In this document: positions 12,803 to 25,800 of the stretch, in pieces
Layout: every line of letters begins with the position of its first letter
Numbering within the stretch: position 1 is the stretch's first letter
Source of the DNA: Microcebus murinus
Taxonomy: Eukaryota > Chordata > Mammalia > Primates > Cheirogaleidae
NCBI RefSeq assembly: GCF_040939455.1
Contig: NC_134107.1
Location: 13,579,537-13,643,536, forward strand
Reading direction: 5' to 3'
Length of the DNA stretch: 64,000 nucleotides
Program-made: the position numbers and the translations under genes
Notes under the pieces: model-generated
Seen by the model: only the letters and a program-made list of their open reading frames with translations
What the model was told of the DNA's origin: nothing
Databases searched by the model: none

Positions 12803-13302
12803 CAGTGCTGTCCCATTGAACTTTGGCAGTGGTGGGATATACTGTATCTGTGCTGTCTAATATAGTGACCAATAGCTACATGCAGCTGAATTAAATTTTA
12901 GTTTAACTTAATTTTAATTAATTTAAATGTAAATATGGCCGGGCGCGGTGGCTCACGCCTGTAATCCTAGCACTGGGAGGCCGAGGCGGGCGGATTGCTC
13001 GAGGTCAGGAGTTCAAAACCAGCCTGAGCAAGAGCAAGACCCCATCTCTACTATAAATAGAAAGAAATTAATTGGCCAACTAATATATATAGAAAACATT
13101 AGCCAGGCATGGTGGCGCATGCCTGTAGTCCCAGCTACTTGGGAGGCTGAGGCAGGAGGATTGAACCCAGGAGTTTGAGGTTGCTGTGAGCTAGGCTGAC
13201 GCCAGGGCACTCACTCTAGCCTGGGCAACAAAGCAAGACCCTGTCTCAAAAAAAAAAAAAAAATGTAAATAGCCACATGTGGCTACCATGTTGGATGGCA
13301 TG
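12803..13302 (+). mobile_element. Old hAT (Charlie/MER58-MER33-like) element split by an Alu
   Basis: It starts 'cagtgctgtcccattgaac', contains 'atctgtgctgtctaatat', and resumes after the Alu with 'agccacatgtggctaccatg'. This matches the old non-autonomous hAT group that includes MER58 and MER33. The subfamily is not certain. The Alu at 12937-13260 interrupts it. Confidence 0.6.
12937..13260 (+). repeat. Alu, lemur-type
   Basis: It starts 'ggccgggcgcggtggctca', has the linker 'attaattggccaac' and the 'gctaggctgacgcca' arm, and ends in poly-A. The target duplication aaatgtaaata lies at 12925-12935 and 13261-13271. Confidence 0.94.
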
Positions 13303-14599
13303 GCTCTAAGGTCCTTCCCAGCTCTAAAGGCGAATGGCACTTGGCTCAATCATGCAGAATTTTCCCAAAGCTCCAAAGGCCCTCTGGGTAACAGCAGGGC
13401 AGAGCCCTCAGCTCCCGGGAAGCCTGGCCTAACCTAACTTGTGCAGAAGGAGACGGAAGGACCACCTGGGCTTGGTAGTGGAGAAGAGAAGGGCTGGGAC
13501 CAAGTGCAGGAAACAGCCACCCTGGCTTCACAGCTCCCTTCTGCATCCCCATGCCCATCCTCGGAACTCAGTAGCCCCAGTCAGATGAGAGGGGAGTCTT
13601 TCCTGGCTGTGCCAGGACGGGCACCGGAGCCAGAGCAGGCAGGGTGGTTGGCAGCCCCGCCTCGCCAGGAAGCTATGGAGTACCCTGCCAGGGCTGACCT
13701 GCAGCCTCAGGTCCCATGGCTCCTGTCTTCACGGGCTATGGATCCTTCCTCATGGCTGAGGGCTTCTCCCCTCCTCAGAAGCCGCCTGGGTTGAGACATG
13801 CAGCAGGTCTCTCCTGAGCCTCAGAACCATGCTTCCCGGGACTCCCGTCCTGGGATTACGTCTGAGGGCACTGGCAGGGAAGCCGACTGCCTGTCAGCCT
13901 TGGAGCCCTGGCTCCTCTGGCACCCAGGGCTCTGGCCCAGGAGGCACTTTGTCCATGGGTTTTAGGCGTGACCCTTTGCATGTCTGGAGCTGTTGCGGCC
14001 AGCTGCAGTGACTCACTGGGGAAGGAGGGAGGGTGGGGCCAGGACGTGGGTGAGGGTGAGCTGGCTGCGTTCTTCCCCTCTTTGGCTGCTGGCTCAGCAC
14101 CAGGTTTCTGGGCTGAGGAAAGGGGCCCTGCTCAAGGAGGAAGACAGGGGTGTCAGGGCAGTCTGCAGGGTGGCTTCAGTGCTATCTGAGAGACCCAGTC
14201 TGGAATCCTTTGTCCTTCCCTGCCTCTTCCTGGCTCCTTAGTGCTGGACTCTGGGAGAAGTGCAGCCTCCCCTGCCTGCCGGGAAGGGAGGAGGTGTTTT
14301 CCTCAGCCCACACCTGTGCCAGCAGGCAGCTCACCCCTCAGAGTCTTTGTCACCTCCTAGCCAGCACCTGTGTTGACCAGGAGGCACATGATAATCACCG
14401 CATTTATGCCTTTGTCAAACAAGAGAACAGGTGTTGGGAGGACTGGGGGTTTATGAGTTTATCTCTCATCCATGTTGTGATCTGCCAGATGCTGGAACTG
14501 TTAATTGCCCATAAATTCCCAAGAGGCACAGTCCTGTCCTCAGGGGTCAAGTCTAGCACCTTCAAGACCCCATGTATATTTCATTCCCCCTAAAAGGCT

Positions 14600-14715
14600 C
14601 CCAAGCCTTCTGGAACATTCTGAGGCCCATAGTTTATATCTGGGACAGGAACCAAGTCTTTTAAATCTCCGTATCTGGCACATGGAGTGTGTTCAGTAAA
14701 TGTTTTGAGGGTGCA
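14600..14715 (+). repeat. L2/MIR 3'-end-like fragment
   Basis: The pattern 'ggaaccaagtcttttaaatct ... ctggcacatggagtgtgttc agtaaatgtttt' resembles the 3' ends of ancient L2/MIR copies. A second similar remnant follows at about 14795-14870. Confidence 0.4.
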
Positions 14716-15394
14716 CGAGTGAAGTTAGGTCACAGTCTAAGGCAGTGTGTAATTAAGTGCTGGGCGAGCCGTGTCTGACCCTGGCTGGTTTCCTCTGCAG
14801 TGCCCAGTGCAATGCTGGGCACACGGGAGGCGATCAGTATGCATGAATTTATTGATTGGTTGACTAATTTCTGGATGTAAACAGCTTTAGGGTGGGACTT
14901 TGGGCGAGGTGCCCCATGATTTATAGCGTCTCCCACACAATTTCACACGCGTGCCTTTGATGGCTGCGCCGCCATTTTGTGTGGGTGACTGTCGTCCGCA
15001 ACTGTGTCCAGAGTCCTGTGTGGTGTCTTCCCAGGGTGCCTCTGCCACTGACAGCTCACCCTGTAGCAGGAGGGCAACTTTGGCCTGGCTCGGGCCAGTG
15101 TGGGCAGCCAGCATGGCCTTGACACACCACGGGCCTGACTCGGGCTCAGCCGTACTCTAGCCTGGTGAGCTTGGGCGGGTGCCTGGGGGGTGGGGGCTTT
15201 CTTTGTTCAGGCTGCCATCGGTGGCAGGGCTCCCAGAGCTCCCAGCGGGTGAGGGCTTCCCCTTAGTCCTGAGGGCCAGGGTAGGCAGGGTGACCCGGAG
15301 TCACCATTTGCCACTAGGGGAGGGAAGGCACGGCCATGCCTGTTTGGAGCCACCCTGCGAGGAGTCTCACACCAGTCAAAAGCTGCAGACCTGG

Positions 15395-15556
15395 TGTGGT
15401 ATAGAGGAGAGAGTTACAGACTCAAAGTCTGAGCCCCACATAGCTGCTGTCTTACTGTACCCCAGGCCATCGGCCGCTCCCAGGCTCAGTCTCTCCATCT
15501 ATAAAGTGGGGACAGCAGTGTTTCCCCCCCAAAGCTGTTGTAAAGAACATCAGGAG
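15395..15556 (+). repeat. MIR-like fragment interrupted by an Alu
   Basis: 'gtgtggtatagaggagaga' and 'cagtctctccatctataaagt' fit the order of MIR blocks. The Alu that follows at 15557 may have inserted in its 3' part. Confidence 0.5.
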
Positions 15557-15905
<349 letters not shown>

Positions 15906-16009
15906 AAAGACCGTCATGAGATGTTGTGGGGCTCCTCCGGGCCAGCGTGCGTCACTGGGGCTGTTGTCTCTCTCCTTCAGTCCTCACTGTAATCTTTTAC
16001 CATCTCCGT

Positions 16010-16120
16010 TTCTATAGATGAGGAAGTGAAGGTTCAAAGAAGTTAAGTGACTTGGCTAGGGCCTCAGGGCTGGGAGGAGGCAGAGCCAGGATTTGAATCT
16101 GAGTCTGGCTCTTCGAGAGC
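16010..16120 (-). repeat. MIR fragment, antisense
   Basis: 'gatgaggaagtgaaggttca', 'aagttaagtgacttggct' and 'cagagccaggatttgaatct' form the familiar antisense MIR pattern. It lies about 160 bp before exon 2. Confidence 0.65.
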
Positions 16121-16281
16121 CCTTTTTGCAATGCCAGGCTGCAGAGCCCTGGAAGAGGGGAACCACTGGCATAGGGGGGCGGGCTATGGCTTGGCCTGGG
16201 GAACAGCACCAGCCACGGTGTGGGTTGGGGTTTCAAGCAAGCTGAGGCCCAGTGTGAGCATCTCTGGGACCTTTTCCCTAG

Positions 16282-16381
16282 GCTGTGTGACCGAGAACCC
16301 GACAAGAGAGACTGAAGGGAAGAGAGGAAGGAGGGGCGGGCTCCTGGCAAGGCATTCGCTCCGGAACGGAATCCTGCAAAG
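16282..16381 (+). other. AHNAK: AHNAK exon 2, 5'UTR
   Basis: A 100-bp segment is bounded by acceptor cttttccctag (AG at 16280-16281) and donor caaag|gtcagt (16381/16382). It has no ATG, so it cannot add an upstream start. Human AHNAK is known to have two non-coding exons before the ATG exon, and this is the only well-bounded candidate close upstream. Joined to exon 3 it gives gcaaag|ATGG, a strong start context. The assignment is inference from splice signals and gene structure. Confidence 0.65.
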
Positions 16382-16694
16382 GTCAGTAGGAGGGAGGGGC
16401 AGCGAGATGGGGAGGTGCTAGGATGGGGGCAGTTGCCTAGGGAGGCTGGGGCCCTGGTGGAAGGGATGAGGGGTTTGTTGCCTCTGCTGTCTCCTTTCCA
16501 TCTTCTCTGCTGTGCCTTGGAGGAACTCCCACGGTGGAAGGACGTGAGGCGGGTGAGCCAGGACTTGGGGGCAGGTGCATCGGAGAGAGCATTCCACTTG
16601 CTCAGAGTCAATAGCACGGAGGTCCCCGGCTGTCTCATCTCTCACGCCCGGGCATCCCCACTCACCTGAGCTCCATTTCCTCACCTCATCCCAG

Positions 16695-16851
16695 ATGGAG
16701 AAGGAAGAAGAAGCAACCCGGGAGCTGCTGCTGCCCAACTGGCAGGGCAGCGGCTCCCATGGGCTGACCATTGCCCAGAGAGATGATGGCGTCTACGTGC
16801 AGGAGGTGATGCAGAACTCCCCTGCGGCCCGCACTGGGGTGGTCAAGGAGG
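16695..16851 (+). CDS. AHNAK: AHNAK coding exon 3 (start codon, PDZ first half)
   Basis: The acceptor catcccag ends directly at the ATG, so the exon begins with the start codon. It encodes 52 codons plus one base (MEKEEEATRELLLPNWQGSG onward) and ends at donor gagg|gtaagt. It has one more acidic residue near the N terminus than I remember for human. The exon is shared by the long and short isoforms. Confidence 0.95.
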
Positions 16852-19800
16852 GTAAGTCGCCCCAGGGTGCAGACTGGGTGCTGGGGGTCGGGTAGGTCAG
16901 GGCGCCAGAGGGAAGGGCAGGGACAGAGAGCAGGCAGAGTGGGCTGCACAGTCCCGGCGGCATCAGGATGGTCGGTACCCAAGCCCTGCCCTCCCTTGCT
17001 CAGTCTATGTCCCTTGCTTGTGGTCCCAGGGGGTAGTGGGGACCTAGTCCTCAGATCCGACTGCATCACCCACGAACTCTGCAGATTTGGACAAATTAGT
17101 TGGCCCGTGTAAGCCTCAAGTTTCCTCATCTGTGCAATGGGTGTTACCCTGTCCACCTTGCAGGGTGGTCACAAGGATTACATGGGAGTCAGCTGAAGTG
17201 CCCAGCACGTCATGGCTGTGCTGCTTCCCCGACACCCTGTGGGTCTTACCTGCTTCTTGCCCCTCCCTGCTCAGGGGACCAGATTGTGGGTGCCACCATC
17301 TACTTTGACAACCTGCAGTCGGGCGAGGTGACGCAGCTGCTGAACACCATGGGGCACCACACGGTGGGCCTGAAGCTGCACCGCAAGGGGGACCGCTCCC
17401 CCGAGCCCGGCCAGACCTGGACCCACGAAGTCTTCAGCTCCCGCAGCTCTGAAGTGGTTCTGGTGAGTGCCTCGCCCACCCGTCTGTGCCCCGAGCTCCC
17501 CGGCCGCGCTGGCCTGCTGCTCACCGTGCTGAGCCTGCGTTCTGCCTCTTACACACCCTGCTCCTCCCTCCGCCTGTCTGCGCTCTCGCCAGCCCTTGGC
17601 CAGCCTCTTTCTTCCTGCTCACGTGTGGCATGTGGCTGGTGCTGTCCTACATCGGTCTCTGCAGAGTGCCCCTGGGCCACAGCGGGGAACCGGCTGGTAC
17701 AGCCTGGGCCCGGATGCCAGGGGCAGGTTGGCTACTTTGCAAGAATCTCTGAAATCACCTCGCAGGTGCCCACCTCTGCCTCACAGACATCATTTTTCTC
17801 CTTACAGAGGCCCCAAATCATTCTGTGAGTCAGAGGCTGGGCAGCAAGGTGCCTGTGGGGATGGTGTTCTTCCTGAAGGCTTGTTTAGTTAACAGAGTGC
17901 TGACTCGAGCACAACCAGTCCTTTAGGCTCCACAAGTGCATTCCAGTGCGCAGGCCCCTGGGCGGACCCCTCCTGGTTCCACAAACAAGCCAGTGGTTGG
18001 GAGTTGGGAGCTGAAGGGCCTGGTCTCCTGGGTGGTCCCTGCATAGGCCGATGTGAACCTCGAATCGATGGGACTGCACAGTGCAGGAGCGTACCCCCAT
18101 TCCCCATGGGTTTTGTTTGCCCGAACGACCCCCAAATGATTCCTGTTTTCCTCCTGTGATGTGGCTGTCAGCCCCTTTCTTCAGCCCCTCGTGCTCTGCC
18201 CCAGGAGGCTCCGTGGACCTCTGTTCTGGTCCCAGCTTCTCTGGGAAACGGGCACCCATGTTGTCGTCTGGGCTGTGGCCGGGCATCTGGTAGCTCAGGC
18301 AGACCCTGCTGCAACCTCTCCGGCGTGTCTTTCTGCAGAGCGGGGATGATGAGGAGTACCAGCGCATCTACACCACGAAGATCAAGCCTCGGCTGAGGTC
18401 GGAGGACGGAGTGGAAGGTGACCTTGGGGAGACCCAGAGCCGCACCATCACAGTGACCAGAAGGGTCACGGCCTACACTGTGGATGTGACCGGCCGAGAA
18501 GGAGCCAAGGACATCGACATCAGCAGCCCTGAATTCAAGATCAAGATCCCAAGGCATGAACTGACTGAAATCTCCAGTGTGGGTGTGGAGACCCAGTCAG
18601 GGAAGACAGTGATCAGACTGCCCTCGGGCCCAGAGGCAGCCTCTCCAGCCACGGGCTCTGCGGTGGACATCCAAGCAGGGGCCGTTTCTGCTTTGGGACC
18701 AGAGTTCCAAGGTCCTGGGCACTCGAAGCTCCAAGTCACCATGCCTGGGATAAAGGTGGGAAGCTCAGGTGTCAATGTCAGCACAAAGGGCATAGACTTG
18801 GGTGGCAGAGCAGGGGTCCAAGTTCCAGCATCGGACATTTCGTCTTCTCTTGGGGGTGGGGCAGTGGAGGTGCAGGGCCCATCCCTCGAGAGTGGTGATA
18901 ATGGGAAAATTAAAATTCCTACCATGAAGGTGCCAAAATTTGGTGTCTCGACAGGGGCTGAGGGCCAGGCACCAGCGGCCAAGCTGAGTGTTTCTGCACC
19001 TGAATTCTCTGTGGGGCACCAGGGCGGCAGGCCAGGCTCGACTATCAGTGGGAACATCCAGGCCCCTCAGCTGGAAGTCAGTGTCCCCTCTGCCAATGTT
19101 GAGGGACTTGGGGGGAAGCTGAAGGGCCCCCAAATCACTGGGCCATCTCTTGAGGGTAACCTAGGCTTGAAAGGTGCCAAGCCACAGGGGAGCATTGGGG
19201 TGCACACCTCTGCTCCCAAAATCGGGGGCAGCATCACCAGCCCCAGTGTGGAAGTTTGTGCCCCTGATGTTGATGTTCATGGGCCTGGAGGCAAACTGAA
19301 TGTGCCCAAGATGGAAGTCCCCAAATTCTCTGTTTCGGGTTCAAAGGGAGAGGGAGCTGGCATTGAGGTGGCACTGCCCACAGGTGAAGTGACTCTTCCT
19401 GGAGTCTCTGGGGATGTCAGTCTGCCTAAGATTGCTACTGGTGGGCTGGAAGGGAAGACGAAAGGTGCTAAAATCAAGACTCCTGAAATGATAATTCAGA
19501 AACCTAAAATTTCTATGCAGGATGTGGATCTGAGCCTCGGGTCTTCTAAACTGAAAGGAGATGTTAAAGTTTCTGCTCCTGCGGTGCAAGGTGATGTCGA
19601 AGGGCCTCAAGTGGCAGTTAAAGGCACCAGAGTGGACATAGAGACACTGAACCTACAGGGGACCTTGACAGGCCCCAAGATTGGCAGTCCTTCTGGAAAA
19701 ACAGGAACCTGTAGCATCTCTATGGCAGATGTAGACTTAAGTGCTGCAGCACCTAAAGTGAAAGGGGGCATAGATGTCACACTCCCAAAAGTAGAAGGGA

Positions 19801-22800
19801 AAGTCAAAGTTCCTGAAGTTGATGTCAAAGGCCCCAAAGTGGATGTCAGTGTACCAGATGTGGACGTTCATGGCCCAGAATGGAACCTGAAAATGCCCAA
19901 GATGAAAATGCCCAAGTTCGGCACTCCAGGAGTCAAAGGGGAAGGCCCAGGTGTAGATGTGACTCTACCCAAAGGAGATGTCAGTATTTCGGGGACCAAG
20001 ATCAATGTGGAAGCCCCAAATGTCAACATGGAGGGTCTGGGGGCCAAACTTAAAGACTCTGATATTAAGCTGCCTGATGTGAGTGTCAAGACACCAAAAG
20101 TCTCCATGCCTGATGTAGATTTGGATGTTAAAGGCCCAAAGGTGAAGGGAGAGTATGATGTAACAGTACCAAAGCTTGAAGGAGAATTGAAAGGCCCCAA
20201 AGTGAGCATTGATGCCCCAGATGTGGATGTTCACGGCCCAGACTGGCACCTGAAGATGCCCAAGATGAAAATGCCCAAATTCAGTGTGCCAGGGTTCAAA
20301 CCAGAGGGCCCAGGAGTGGATGTGAATCTGCCCAAGGCTGATGTGGACATTTCCGGGCCCAAGGTGGATGTTAGTGCTCCAGAGGTTAGCATTGAGGGAC
20401 CAGAAGGGAAATTGAAAGGGCCCAAGTTTAAGATGCCTGAGATGAATATCAAAGCCCCGAAGATCTCCATGCCTGATGTGGACTTACACTTGAAAGGCCC
20501 CAATGTAAAGGGAGAATACGATGTTACAATGCCAAAGGCTGAAGGTGAGATTAAAGTTCCTGATGTTGAACTTAAAAGTGCCAAAGTAGACATTAATGCC
20601 CCAGATGTGGATGTTCAAGGACCAGACTGGCACCTGAAGATGCCCAAGATGAAAATGCCCAAGTTCGGCATGCCTGGTTTCAAGGCAGAGGGTCCAGAAG
20701 TGGATGTGAACCTGCCCAAGGCTGACATTGATGTCTCAGGACCCAAGGTAGATGTTGAAGTTCCAAATGTGAATATCGAAGGACCTGAAGGAAAGCTTAA
20801 GGGTCCCAAGTTTAAGATGCCAGAGATGAACATCAAGGCCCCCAAGATCTCCATGCCTGATGTGGATTTACATATGAAAGGTCCCAAGGTGAAGGGAGAG
20901 TATGATGTAACAGTACCAAAGCTGGAAGGGGACCTGAAAGGCCCAAAAGTAGATGTCAGTGCCCCAGATGTTGAAGTGCATGGTCCTGATTGGAACCTGA
21001 AGATGCCAAAGATTAAAATGCCCAAATTTAGCATGCCCAGCCTCAAAGGAGAGGGCACAGAATTGGATGTGAACCTACCCAAGGCTAACGTGGACATTTC
21101 TGCACCAAAGGTAGATATTAGTGCTCCAGATCTGAGCCTTGAAGGACCTGAAGGAAAGTTGAAAGGCCCTAAGTTTAAGATGCCCGAGATGCACTTCAAA
21201 GCACCTAAGATGTCTATGCCAGATGTCAACCTGGATCTTAAAGGACCCAAAATGAAAGGAAATCTAGATATATCTGCACCAAAAATAGAAGGTGAAATGA
21301 ATGTTCCAGATGTGGACATCAAAGGTCCAAAGGTAGACATTAAAGCACCTGATGTGGACGTTCAAGGCCCAGATTGGAGTCTGAAAATGCCAAAGATGAA
21401 AATGCCCAAGTTCAGCATGCCCAGCCTCAAAGGCGAGGGTCCAGATGTGGATGTGAACCTGCCTAAAGCTGACATTGATGTCTCAGTACCCAAGGTGGAC
21501 ATTGAAGCTCCAGATGTGAGCCTTGAGGGCCCAGAAGGGAAGCTGAAGGGTCCCAAGTTTAAGATGCCAGACATGCACTTCAAGGCCCCCAAGATCTCCA
21601 TGCCTGATGTGGACTTACACTTGAAAGGCCCCAAAGTCAAAGGGGATGTGGATGTGTCAGTGCCCAAGGTAGAAGGTGAGATGAAAGTGCCAGATGTTGA
21701 CATCAAAGGGCCCAAAGTGGACATTGATGTCCCAGATGTTGATGTTCACGGCCCTGACTGGAACTTGAAAATGCCAAAGATGAAAATGCCCAAGTTCAGC
21801 ATGCCCGGTTTCAAAGCAGAGGGCCCAGAAGTTGATGTGAACCTGCCCAAGGCTGACATTGATGTCTCGGGACCCAAGGTGGACATTGAAGCCCCTGATG
21901 TGAACCTTGAGGGTCCGGAAGGGAAGCTGAGGGGTCCCAAGTTTAAGATGCCTGAGATGCACTTCAAGGGTCCCAAGATCTCCATGCCTGATGTGGACTT
22001 ACACTTGAAAGGCCCCAAAGTCAAAGGGGATATGGATGTGTCAGTGCCCCAGATAGAAGGTGAAATGAAAGTGCCAGATGTTGACATCAAAGGGCCCAAA
22101 GTGGACATTGACGCTCCAGATGTTGATGTTCATGGTCCTGACTGGCACCTGAAGATGCCGAAGATGAAAATGCCCAAGTTCAGCATGCCCGGTTTCAAAG
22201 CAGAAAGTCCAGAAGTGGATGTGAACTTGCCGAAGGCTGACATTGATGTCTCAGGACCCAAGGTGGACATTGAAGTCCCTGATGTGAGCCTCGAGGGTCC
22301 AGAGGGGAAGCTGAAGGGTCCCAAATTTAAGATGCCTGAGATGCACTTCAAGGCCCCCAAGATCTCCATGCCTGATGTGGACCTGAATCTTAAAGGGCCC
22401 AAAGTAAAGGGTGATGTGGATGTGTCTTTGCCTGAAGTAGAAGGTGAAATGAAAGTGCCGGATGTTGACATTAAAGGGCCCAAAGTTGACATCAGTGCTC
22501 CAGATGTTGATGTTCATGGCCCAGACTGGCACCTGAAGATGCCCAAAATGAAAATGCCCAAGTTCAGCATGCCCGGTTTCAAAGGAGAGGGCCCAGAAGT
22601 GGATGTAAACCTACCCAAAGCCAACATTGATGTCTCAGGACCCAAGGTGGATGTTGAAGTTCCAGATATGAATATTGAAGGTCCAGATGCAAAACTAAAA
22701 GGTCCCAAATTTAAGATGCCAGAAATGAATATAAAGCCTCAGAAAATACCTATGCCAGATGTTGGTTTGCATTTGAAAGGTCCTAAAATGAAAGGAGATT

Positions 22801-25800
22801 ATGATGTTACAGCTCCAAAACTAGAGGGAGAGATAAAAGCTCCTGATGTTGATATCAAAGGCCCAAAAGTTGACATTAACACACCAGATGTGGAAGTTCA
22901 TGGTCCAGACTGGCACCTGAAGATGCCCAAGGTGAAAATGCCAAAGTTCAGCATGCCTGGCTTCAAAGGTGAGGGCCCAGAAGTTGATGTGAACCTGCCC
23001 AAGGCTGGTATTGATGTCTCAGGACCCAAGGTGGACATTGGTGCTGCAGATGTGAATCTTGAAGCTCCAGAGGGAAAACTAAAAGGCCCTAAGTTCAAGA
23101 TGCCAAGCATGAATATACAGACACACAAAATCTCTATGCCTGATGTTGGACTTAATCTGAAAGCCCCTAAGCTGAAAACAGATGTAGATGTTTCCCTTCC
23201 CAAAGTGGAAGGAGACTTGAAAGGTCCTGACATTGATGTGAAAGCCCCTAAGATGGATGTTAATGTTGGTGATATTGATATTGAATGTCCAGAAGGAAAG
23301 TTGAAAGGCCCCAAGTTTAAGATGCCAGACATGCACTTCAAGGCCCCCAAGATCTCCATGCCTGATGTGGACTTACACTTGAAAGGCCCCAAAGTCAAAG
23401 GGGATGTGGATGTGTCAGTGCCCAAGGTAGAAGGTGAAATGAAAATGCCAGATGTTGACATCAAAGGGCCCAAAGTGGACATTGACGCTCCGGATGTTGA
23501 CGTTCATGGTCCTGACTGGCACCTGAAGATGCCGAAGATGAAAATGCCAAAGTTCAGCATGCCTGGCTTCAAAGCAGAGGGCCCAGATGTCGATGTGAAC
23601 CTGCCCAAGGCTGACATTGATGTGTCTGGACCCAGTGTGGACATTGATGCTCCTGATTTGGAATTTGAGGGGCCAGAAGGAAAATTGAAAGGCTCCAAAT
23701 TTAAGATGCCCAAATTGAATATCAAAGCTCCCAAGATATCCATGCCAGATGTGGACTTGAATTTGAAGGGACCGAAAGTGAAAGGAGAGATTGATGCTTC
23801 TCTACCAGAACTGCAAGGTGATCTCAGTAGCCCGCAAATTGACATCAAGGGTCCTCGTGTAGATGTGGAGGTGCCTGATGTTGATCTGGAGTGTCCTGAT
23901 GCAAAGTTGAAAGGCCCCAAGTTTAAGATGCCGGACATGCACTTCAAGGCCCCCAAGATCTCCATGCCTGATGTGGACTTACACTTGAAAGGCCCCAAAG
24001 TCAAAGGGGATATGGATGTGTCTGTGCCAAAATTGGAAGGAGATTTGAAAGGCCCCAGTGTCGATGTGGAGGTGCCTGATGTTGATCTGGAGTGTCCTGA
24101 TGCAAAGTTGAAAGGCCCCAAGTTTAAGATGCCAGACATGCACTTCAAGGCCCCCAAGATCTCCATGCCTGATGTGGACTTACACTTGAAAGGCCCCAAA
24201 GTCAAAGGGGATGTGGATGTGTCAGTGCCCAAGGTAGAAGGTGAAATGAAAATGCCAGATGTTGACATCAAAGGGCCTAAAGTGGACATTGATGTCCCAG
24301 ATGTTGACGTTCATGGTCCTGACTGGCACCTGAAGATGCCGAAGATGAAAATGCCCAAGTTCAGCATGCCTGGCTTCAAAGCAGAGGGCCCAGATGTCGA
24401 TGTGAACCTGCCCAAGGCTGACATTGATGTCTCGGGACCCAAGGTGGACATTGAAGCCCCTGATGTGAACCTTGAGTGTCCAGAAGGGAAATTGAAGGGT
24501 CCCAAGTTTAAGATGCCTGAGATGCACTTTAAGGGTCCCAAGATCTCCATGCCTGATGTGGACTTACACTTGAAAGGCCCCAAAGTCAAAGGGGATATGG
24601 ATGTGTCTGTGCCAAAATTGGAAGGAGATTTGAAAGGCCCCAGTGTCGATGTGGAGGTGCCTGATGTTGATCTGGAGTGTCCTGATGCAAAGTTGAAAGG
24701 CCCCAAGTTTAAGATGCCAGACATGCACTTCAAGGCCCCCAAGATCTCCATGCCTGATGTGGACTTACACTTGAAAGGCCCCAAAGTCAAAGGGGATGTG
24801 GATGTGTCAGTGCCCAAGGTAGAAGGTGAAATGAAAATACCAGATGTTGACATCAAAGGGCCCAAAGTGGACATTGATGTCCCAGATGTTGACGTTCATG
24901 GTCCTGACTGGCACCTGAAGATGCCGAAGATGAAAATGCCCAAGTTCAGCATGCCTGGTTTCAAAGCAGAGGGCCCAGATGTCGATGTGAACCTGCCCAA
25001 GGCTGACATTGATGTCTCGGGACCCAAGGTGGACATTGAAGCCCCTGATGTGAACCTTGAGGGTCCAGAAGGGAAGCTGAGGGGTCCCAAGTTTAAGATG
25101 CCTGAGATGCACTTCAAGGCCCCTAAGATTTCCATGCCTGATGTTGATTTTAACTTAAAGGGGCCAAAAATCAAAGGCGATGTTGATGTTTCTGCCCCCA
25201 AGCTGGAGGGAGATTTAAGGGGTCCAGAATTGGATGTCAAGGGCCCTAAATTGGATGTTGACATGCCAGAAGTAGCTGTGGAAGGCCCAGATGGCAAATG
25301 GAAAAGTCCCAAGTTCAAGATGCCAGACATGCACTTTAAAGCTCCCAAAATCTCCATGCCAGACATTGATCTACACTTAAAGAGTCCCAAGGTAAAGGGA
25401 GAAGTGGATGTAGATGTTCCCAAATTAGAAGGTGACTTCAAAGGGCCACATGTGGACATGAGTGGGCCAGACATTGACATAGAAGGCCCAGAGGGCAAAT
25501 TGAAAGGACCCAAGTTCAAGATGCCTGATATGCACTTCAAAGCCCCCAATATTTCTATGCCTGATATCGACCTAAATCTGAAAGGACCAAAAATCAAGGG
25601 GGATATAGATGTGTCTGTGCCCGAGGTAGAAGGTAAAATGAAAGTACCAGATGTGAACATCAAAGGCCCCAAAGTAGATGTTGATGCTCCTGATGTTCAT
25701 GGCCCAGACTGGCACCTGAAGATGCCTAAGATGAAAATGCCCAAGTTCAGCATGCCTGGCTTCAAAGGCGAGGGCCCAGAAGTGGATGTGAACCTGCCCG

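Noticed and set aside
18411..18413. Apparent start of a 5894-codon frame at a GTG
   Set aside because: The frame continues upstream to a splice acceptor at 18337-18338 and joins exons 3 and 4 that encode the PDZ domain, so translation begins at 16695.
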